This document shows, piece by piece, positions 58,618 through 64,000 of a stretch of 64,000 nt of DNA. Every line of letters starts with the position of its first letter. The first letter of the stretch is position 1. The notes below the pieces were generated by a model. That model worked only from the letters and a program-made list of their open reading frames with translations. It made no database searches and was not told the DNA's origin. Location of the stretch: assembly GCF_030767025.1 (NCBI RefSeq), contig NZ_JASITE010000004.1, positions 124,001-188,000 on the forward strand, written 5' to 3'. The DNA is from Nocardia sp. CC227C (GTDB lineage: Bacteria > Actinomycetota > Actinomycetes > Mycobacteriales > Mycobacteriaceae). The position numbers and the translations under genes were made by a program.

Positions 58618-58992
58618 ATGACGGCTGTGAAAGAGACTGTGCGGGGACTGCATTCGCGGCGGTCGGTGCTGTCGATCCGGTCGGAGGGTTCGATCCTGTC
58701 GATCGGTTCGTCGTACTCGATTCTGTCCATCGGCAGCGTGGGGTCGGTGCTGTCCATCGGATCGGCGGGATCGTTCGGGTCGATCATCTCGGCTGGCTCG
58801 TTCGGCAGCCTGGGCTCGGCGTTCTCGGCCCTGTCGAGCTGGTCGATGTTCTCCTGGCGCGGCAATCGCGCGGCCTGGACCGCCGCCGGCGACCCGTCGG
58901 CCCCGGCCGTGGCGGAGGGTCGTCCCGCGCTGCGGGTGGTCGCCGACGAACCGGATCTGCGGCAGGACCCGACCTACCACACCCAGACCTAG
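58618..58992 (+). CDS. Ser/Ile/Gly repeat protein (LSIGS repeats)
   Basis: A 124-residue protein. Residues 16-75 repeat a pattern of SILSIGS/SVGSVLSIGS, about every 10 residues, like a small beta-solenoid or beta-roll stack. The C-terminal 45 residues are disordered. No signal peptide. TAGACC lies six bases before ATG 58618, so the mRNA is probably leaderless. The repeated Ile/Ser faces suggest a self-assembling structural protein; this is inference. Family not recognised. Confidence 0.7.
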   Translation: MTAVKETVRGLHSRRSVLSIRSEGSILSIGSSYSILSIGSVGSVLSIGSAGSFGSIISAGSFGSLGSAFSALSSWSMFSWRGNRAAWTAAGDPSAPAVAEGRPALRVVADEPDLRQDPTYHTQT

Positions 58993-58999
58993 GACCGCG

Positions 59000-59731
59000 T
59001 CACCACTGCCCGTAGTCCGGCGCCAGCACGGCGTTCACGTCCACGCCGACGCCGCCCACGGTGCGCTTGTCGATCTCGAACTGGTGCAGATGCGCCCCGG
59101 GGTGCACGAACCCCTTCGGGGTGCCCCAGTTGTGCTGCCAGAACCAGGAACCCAGCCCCGCGCCGCGCGTCCAGTCGATGGTCGGCGTATTCGCGTACAC
59201 GCCGGTGCGCTCCCGACCGAGCACCGCTTCCCAGCCTTCCAGGTACGGCGCGATGAAGTCGTGGAACTCGCCCTCGCTCGGATTATCGTCGATGGAGGCG
59301 TAGATCGGCGCGGTATCGGGTCCGCCCGCCGCGTTGTGCAGCTCCAGGCCCCGCTCGGCGTGCTGTATGCCAGCCTCGAATCCACCGCGCCAGTCCGCCG
59401 TCGGCCCCTTCCCGAACTGGTAGCACGAGACGACGCTCAGGCCCGCCGCCTGGAGTGCCACGACCTCCGCGGCCAGCAGCGGTTTGCCCGCCATCCACTC
59501 CGCACCCGGCCGCCGGTCCGAGACGTATCGGATGACGCCGATATGTCCGGCCTCGGCGATGGCCCGGGCATCGGGCACCCCGCCCGCGTAGTCGAGCAGC
59601 GTGCCCAGGGAGGTGCGGGCGGCGGCGGTGGGTGCCACGGCGGCTCCGGCCACGCCCAGGGCCGCCGCGCCACCGGCGAGCGCGGCGGCGCGGGCGAGGA
59701 AGCCGCGGCGGTCGATATCGGAATAGGGCAT
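59000..59731 (-). CDS. Tat-exported DUF1906 glycoside-hydrolase-like protein
   Basis: A 243-residue protein. The Tat signal DRRGFLARAAALAGG is near residue 7. The mature domain fits DUF1906 (Rv2525c-like), a TIM-barrel related to glycoside hydrolases: LLDYAGGVPDARAIAEAGHI, YRSD-like RYVSDRRPG and FWQHNWG. Members act near the cell wall; substrate unknown. AAGGAG lies before ATG 59731. Confidence 0.82.
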   Translation of the reverse strand: MPYSDIDRRGFLARAAALAGGAAALGVAGAAVAPTAAARTSLGTLLDYAGGVPDARAIAEAGHIGVIRYVSDRRPGAEWMAGKPLLAAEVVALQAAGLSVVSCYQFGKGPTADWRGGFEAGIQHAERGLELHNAAGGPDTAPIYASIDDNPSEGEFHDFIAPYLEGWEAVLGRERTGVYANTPTIDWTRGAGLGSWFWQHNWGTPKGFVHPGAHLHQFEIDKRTVGGVGVDVNAVLAPDYGQW

Positions 59732-59786
59732 CGCAGAACTCCTTCGCACCATGGATCGAACCTGATCGAGCAAAGTCTGCGGCATG

Positions 59787-59834
59787 CCCGGCGCACCTTC
59801 CCCGATGGCGGGGACATGCCATCAGTGCGCCGGG
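59787..59834. other. Hairpin between the DUF1906 and duplicated-domain genes
   Basis: CCCGGCGCAC (59787-59796) and GTGCGCCGGG (59825-59834) form a perfect 10-bp stem; a second stem CCCC-gatggc-GGGG (59800-59813) sits in the loop. It could end the upstream minus-strand transcript (59967-61259). Confidence 0.55.
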
Positions 59835-59966
59835 GACCCCGAACGTGCACTCATTTCACCACATTCACATGGGAATCGCCAGGCTCACCGGGCACATGTG
59901 CACCACTGGTCCCAGGACGGACCGAGGGGATGCAACCGACAGAGCGGACTTCGCGGGACGGACCGC

Positions 59967-61259
59967 TCAGACGCCGATGCTGTTCAGCCGCGCGGCCACG
60001 TCGATGGTGCGGCGCGCCACGTCGGCAACCTCTCCGCGCACCACCGCCGCCACCTGCGCGGCCACCTGCGCGTCGATCTTGGCGAGACGGCCGAGCGTCC
60101 GCGCCCGCCAGCCCTCCGCGACCACCTCGAGCGCGATGTCGCGCGCGGCGGGGGCCTCGGTGTCGATCACGATGAGCAGCGGATCCGCCGCCCGGGCCAC
60201 CAGCTCGAGGGGAACCTCCACCTCGGCGCGATAGCGGTTGGCTTTGAGCACGTCGACCGTGATGTCCAGGGTCACCGGGATCATCAGGTCGAAGGCCACC
60301 AGTCCGTCCTTATCGGAGGGACTGCCATCGTCGAGGCCGCCTCGTCCGGTGTCGCCGTCCGCGTCCACGCGGGCACCCACACTGGCAGCGCTCGGAACGC
60401 CCGCGTCCTCGCCGGCAGCGCCCGGGTCCACGGTGGCGGCCGCAGTCGCGCCGCCGTCGGATATCGCGGTGGTCGCGGCCTCCCCGTGGGCCACCAGCCG
60501 CGGCATGCGCACGCTCCCCCGCACCGATACCTCGGCGGCCTTGCGCGGCCCGGTGCGCAGCGGTCCGACCTCGATGGGTTTGCCCGCCAGCGATTCCACG
60601 ACCTCGCGCACCCGCTGCGCCGTCACCACGTGTTGGAAGAACTGCCGACCGAATTCGTCGTAGCCGATCCAGTCGAATTCCGCCTGTCCGCGATACTTCG
60701 ATTCCCGGCCGTCGATGATGGCCTCGACATCGAATACCCGGCCGCGTCGCGATTCCGGATCGTCGAGCATGACATTGAGGCGATTGGCGACCTCGCGCTG
60801 CACCATGCGGGAAATCGGGTCCAGCAGCAGTTCGAAGGCGGTGCCGATGGCCTGCGCCCGCATGACGAAGCTGACGTCGCGCCCGGTGACGGGCGGAATG
60901 TCGATCACGATGAGCAGCGGGCGCGCGGTGCGCGCGTGCAGGTCCAGGTCGATTTCGACCACCGCCTCGAGGCGCAGCCGCTGGCCGCCCAGTGTGATGT
61001 CCACCCGCAATTTCACCGGCACCATGACCTCGAAGTGCACATGCGGTCCGTGGCGGACGATACGTGGTTTGCCCACACTGCCTTTGGCGACGAAACGCGC
61101 GAGTCCGGCGGGTCCGACCGAGAACGGTCCGATGGTCATCCCCCGACCGGCCATACCGGAGACCGCCGCCTCGATTCGGGATTCCGTCACCGCCGCCTCG
61201 ACAAATCGTTCACCGAATTCGGCGTAATCGATCCAGGTCGGTTGGTCGGACAACGGCAT
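59967..61259 (-). CDS. Internally duplicated protein of unknown function
   Basis: A 430-residue cytosolic protein of two similar halves of about 200 residues. Both begin DYAEFGERF/GYDEFGRQF, then share MTIGPFSVGP/IEVGPLRTGP and GSVGKPRIVRHG/GSVRMPRLVAHG, and end with ARPLLIVID-type strands followed by a long helix. The second half holds an Ala/Gly/Asp-rich insertion of about 45 residues. The beta-strand then helix layout could be a lipid-binding fold, but this is speculation. ATG 61259 has AGAAG upstream. No known family is recognised. Confidence 0.65.
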   Translation of the reverse strand: MPLSDQPTWIDYAEFGERFVEAAVTESRIEAAVSGMAGRGMTIGPFSVGPAGLARFVAKGSVGKPRIVRHGPHVHFEVMVPVKLRVDITLGGQRLRLEAVVEIDLDLHARTARPLLIVIDIPPVTGRDVSFVMRAQAIGTAFELLLDPISRMVQREVANRLNVMLDDPESRRGRVFDVEAIIDGRESKYRGQAEFDWIGYDEFGRQFFQHVVTAQRVREVVESLAGKPIEVGPLRTGPRKAAEVSVRGSVRMPRLVAHGEAATTAISDGGATAAATVDPGAAGEDAGVPSAASVGARVDADGDTGRGGLDDGSPSDKDGLVAFDLMIPVTLDITVDVLKANRYRAEVEVPLELVARAADPLLIVIDTEAPAARDIALEVVAEGWRARTLGRLAKIDAQVAAQVAAVVRGEVADVARRTIDVAARLNSIGV

Positions 61260-61424
61260 CCAGCTTCTTTCGTCGGGCGGAATCCCTGTCCTGCCGATGA
61301 GGGGGCAGCAGGACAGGGATCGTTCGGCGATGCTGCCGGGCACCGCCGGGCTCCATGGTAGGGCGTAATTCCCCCGTTACCTAGGGCGCGCCCGCATGTT
61401 TTCCATCATGCGGGATGCCGTTGT

Positions 61425-62045
61425 TCACAGTCGACCGTATCCGACCAGGCCGGAAAGCTCCGCGGGCCGATAGCGGTGGATGGTTATGCGCCCGAACTCA
61501 TTACCCCCCACAGTGGTGATCATATCGCCGTCGGCGGCAATCACGAAGTTGGTGTGCTGCGTGAACGGACTGGTCTCGCTGTAGAGCACCACATCACCGA
61601 CCCGCGGGCGATATCCGGGCGATTCGAAGCGGCCCTGCCGCTGGTAGTACTCGGTGAGCGTGTACACCCCGGGAATCCGCCACGAACCCGAGTTCGGATT
61701 GGCCAGCGGCTGTCCGGCCTCGCGCAGCACCCAGCTGACGAAATCGGCGCACCACGGCTCCTCGACACCCTCGGCGTATTTCGTGCCCGCGGGCTGGCGC
61801 GCGAATTCACCGCGCAACACCTCCACAATGCGTTTCTGGGTATCGTCCAGACCCGCCTGCTCGACCGCCGGGAAGTCACGCAACCGCTCCCCCGCCGCCG
61901 CGGGCAGGTGCTCCCGCTGCCACCAGCCGACCCCGACCACCGCCAGTACGGTCACCGCCGCCAGCGCCACCACCGCCGCCAACCAGCGCACACCCCTGAC
62001 CCTACGGCCTCCGGACACCTCGTCCGCGCTCTCCCGCACGCTCAT
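61425..62045 (-). CDS. CHAP-domain membrane protein
   Basis: A 206-residue protein. One membrane helix at about residues 22-45 precedes an external CHAP amidase/endopeptidase domain with the catalytic Cys in EEPWCADFVSWVLREAG and the His in TQHTNFVIAADGD. GGAGTGGG lies before ATG 62045. A peptidoglycan or peptide cleavage role is likely; the exact bond is unknown. Confidence 0.78.
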   Translation of the reverse strand: MSVRESADEVSGGRRVRGVRWLAAVVALAAVTVLAVVGVGWWQREHLPAAAGERLRDFPAVEQAGLDDTQKRIVEVLRGEFARQPAGTKYAEGVEEPWCADFVSWVLREAGQPLANPNSGSWRIPGVYTLTEYYQRQGRFESPGYRPRVGDVVLYSETSPFTQHTNFVIAADGDMITTVGGNEFGRITIHRYRPAELSGLVGYGRL

Positions 62046-62114
62046 CCCACTCCCTCTCCGGCCGTGGTTCGACCGCATCACTACTTCGACGATCTTCGTC
62101 CGCGTTCGGTTCCC

Positions 62115-64000
62115 TTATCGTCGCGGCGGCGTCCGGAGTGAACGATCGGCCCGGATTGCGGCGACCTCCTCGCGCAGCCGGGCCATGAGACGCTCGGCGT
62201 CGTCGCGGTGCGCGGCGGCGCGGTCGGCGTGCCCGAGCGCGGCGGCCAGTTCGGCGAGCACGGTGTCCATCGGCCCCAGGAACGATGCGCCGGTCTCCAG
62301 GCCGCCGATGGTCCCGGCCAGCGGCAGCAGCGCGTCGTAGAGTTCCCGCGCGGCGGCCGTATCGCCGAGGAACAGCGCGATCCGCGAGCGGATGATGCTG
62401 AAGGTCGCCCAGAACGGCGGCCCCACCGGCGGCGCGGCGGCCAGCACCCGCCGCGCGTGCGCGGTATCCCCGCTGTGCAGCAGCGCGAGCGCGTAGCCGT
62501 AGGAGAACAGTTCCGGCGCGACCGCGGCGCGTTCGCCGAGCGCGGCCGTGAGTGCGGAGAAATCCCCGCCGCGCACCCAGGCCAGCGCCAGCAGCAGCCC
62601 GATGTGCAGCGCCTCCGCGTCACGGGTGACATCGTCGACCGGCAACGCCTGGGTCGCCAGGGGCGCGGGCCCGAGCACCCCCTCGTGGTGCCAGTCACCC
62701 AGCATGCGTTCGGCCGATTCGATGTCGCCGCGCACCAGTTCGAGCAGGAACTCGAAGGGCACGAGCGCGTCGAGCAGATGGCGCAGCTGCCCGTCGGTGG
62801 CGAATTCCGCGGCGCGCCCGGCGTGTTCGGCGGCGGTGGTGAGATCGGCGTCGGCCAGCGCCGCCCGGAAGAGCAGATAGCGTGCCAGCGCCTGGAATTC
62901 GGTGAGCTCGGCCGCAGCGGCCATGAGAAGCAGCCGTGTCGCAAGGCTTTTCAGCTCGTCGGCACGCAGGAACCCGGTCCGCACGAACGCGGTGAACGCC
63001 TGCGCGTTGACGGCCGTGCACAGCAGGTCGGCATCTCCGAGCGGTTCGGCCAGCGCCACGGCCGTGTCGGCGGCGGCCCGAGCGTCGTCGAGTTCGGTCA
63101 GCGCCGTGTGGAAAACGGCGGTCACCAGCACCAGGATCCGGTCGCGCACCGGCAGTCCGGTGTCGGCGCGGGCGATGCGCAGTGGTTCCAGCACCCGCGG
63201 GTCGGCGGTGTGCCAGTCCCGTGCCGACCAGATGAGCGGGGTTGGCCAACAGGTGGCGGCCCGTACCAGCGGTTCGACCCCGCCGAGCCGGTCGGCGAGA
63301 TCGAGTGCCCGTTCGCGGACGACCCGCGCCTGTTCGTGCCGCCCGTCGTAGGCGAGGGCGGTGACGAGTTCGCAGCGCGCCTCCAAGACCGCCGACAGCT
63401 GCTCGCCGGTGGCGGCTGCGCCGTCGTGCCCGGCCAGTTCGTGCAGTGTCAGCACCGACTGCCAGCGGCGCACCGCATCGGCCCGCATCCGCCGTTCCAC
63501 GCAGAGGCGGGCCGCGACCCGGCCGAAATGCAGTGCGCGCTCGGCGGTTTCGACGGTTGCGCCGAATGCCGCGTGATGCGCCAGGATTTCGGCGTCACGT
63601 CCGGTGAGGGCGGAGCAGTCCGGAACGCATATCCGCGCGCACAGCGATTCGAAAACCGCCCAGTGCATTCGAAGTCGGCGCAGCGCGGGGATGCCGCAGT
63701 ACACGGTCTCCCGGATGAGCGCGTGGTCGAAGCGGATGCGGCCGCCGCGCTCGGTACGCAGCAACCGGGCCTGCTCGGCCGCCGCGACCCGGTCGACGAC
63801 CTGGTCGGGTCCGAGTCCGGCGGCGGTGGCGAGGGTGGGCACGTCGCAGTCCTCACCCCAGACCGACATGAGTTCGAGCAGGTCGACCACCGCGGCGGGC
63901 AACTGCGCGACCCGGCGGCCGAGCAGGTCTCGCACGGTGTCGGGCAGCGCGTCGGTGGTGCCCTGGGTGGCGACGAGTTTGGCCAGCTCGCGCACGAACA
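62115..64000 (-). CDS. C-terminal part of a regulatory ATPase (BTAD/LuxR-type), truncated by window end
   Basis: The frame is open to the window edge; the visible C-terminal 628 residues end at TAA 62115-62117. The first residues (VRELAKLVATQGTTDALPDT, then VRDLLGRRVAQLP) match the stretch after the ATPase domain in STAND-type regulators, and the rest is an alpha-helical TPR-like array. The ATP-binding part and start lie beyond 64000. It is likely a transcriptional activator with a ligand-sensing TPR domain; target genes are unknown. Confidence 0.6.
   Translation of the reverse strand, partial: FVRELAKLVATQGTTDALPDTVRDLLGRRVAQLPAAVVDLLELMSVWGEDCDVPTLATAAGLGPDQVVDRVAAAEQARLLRTERGGRIRFDHALIRETVYCGIPALRRLRMHWAVFESLCARICVPDCSALTGRDAEILAHHAAFGATVETAERALHFGRVAARLCVERRMRADAVRRWQSVLTLHELAGHDGAAATGEQLSAVLEARCELVTALAYDGRHEQARVVRERALDLADRLGGVEPLVRAATCWPTPLIWSARDWHTADPRVLEPLRIARADTGLPVRDRILVLVTAVFHTALTELDDARAAADTAVALAEPLGDADLLCTAVNAQAFTAFVRTGFLRADELKSLATRLLLMAAAAELTEFQALARYLLFRAALADADLTTAAEHAGRAAEFATDGQLRHLLDALVPFEFLLELVRGDIESAERMLGDWHHEGVLGPAPLATQALPVDDVTRDAEALHIGLLLALAWVRGGDFSALTAALGERAAVAPELFSYGYALALLHSGDTAHARRVLAAAPPVGPPFWATFSIIRSRIALFLGDTAAARELYDALLPLAGTIGGLETGASFLGPMDTVLAELAAALGHADRAAAHRDDAERLMARLREEVAAIRADRSLRTPPRR

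Overview
The window is GC-rich DNA from an actinomycete of the order Mycobacteriales, most likely Nocardia or a close relative. The evidence is combined: F420 (FO synthase) and mycothiol (MshB) genes, a PimE-type mannosyltransferase, a lipoprotein of a type common in Nocardia (DUF7373-like), many GTG starts, and a gene order that follows, from memory, the M. tuberculosis segment Rv1230c to Rv1157c. Species cannot be fixed from the sequence alone. About 60 protein genes (two cut by the window ends), one tRNA-Asp and one eroded transporter gene were found. There is no IS element, prophage, rRNA or CRISPR array.

Layout. 1-4000: end of a DUF1003-like gene, two paralogous secreted lytic transglycosylases and the Mrp Fe-S carrier ATPase. 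4000-11500: a gene-free C-rich gap, a DivIVA-like membrane protein overlapping 3-methyladenine glycosylase tag, a DUF3117 peptide gene, an rRNA methyltransferase, a deazaflavin nitroreductase, and divergent glgA/glgC. 11500-18400: lipoprotein, small membrane protein, ABC exporter with its TetR regulator, a catalase-like protein and an O-methyltransferase. 18600-22800: envelope-stress block sigE-rseA-htrA-tatB plus an HTH protein. 23000-31000, mostly minus strand: gpgS-folP2, fadD6, two LOG-family genes, then divergent dapE/dapD. 31000-41500: accessory stretch with PPOX oxidoreductase, FadD36-like synthetase, a DUF2236/MpaB - TetR - DUF2236/MpaB module, proline catabolism (putB-pruA) and a Tat-exported cholesterol oxidase. 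41600-49750: tRNA-Asp, dapC, ferredoxin, MarR with a decayed MFS gene, fbiC and a bacterial PH-domain operon. 49800-64000: lpqW-mshB operon with two small genes, typA, an iron-box-controlled 59-residue Cys-rich protein, phhB, pimE, secreted and repeat proteins, a DUF1906 Tat protein, a duplicated-domain protein, a CHAP protein and a truncated regulatory ATPase.

How the genes work together. Cell-envelope building and surveillance dominate: peptidoglycan cleavage, diaminopimelate synthesis (dapC, dapD, dapE), PIM/lipoarabinomannan control (lpqW, pimE), glucosylglycerate and alpha-glucan synthesis (gpgS, glgA, glgC), and the SigE/RseA/HtrA stress circuit. Redox cofactor functions (F420, mycothiol, ferredoxin) and lipid or steroid use (FadD6, FadD36, cholesterol oxidase) are mixed in.

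Global features. More than fifteen genes have a TANNNT-type -10 box 5-8 bases before the start codon, which predicts leaderless mRNAs. A roughly 150-bp hairpin-plus-tail element occurs three times (about 10105, 28144 and 53504), with a compensatory base-pair change in one stem. The most interesting single locus is the IdeR/DtxR-type iron box lying over the -10 box of the unrecognised 59-residue Cys- and Lys-rich protein at 55702. Compared with M. tuberculosis, the block from the DivIVA-like gene to tatB is inverted relative to both flanks, and both junctions fall in gene-free gaps.
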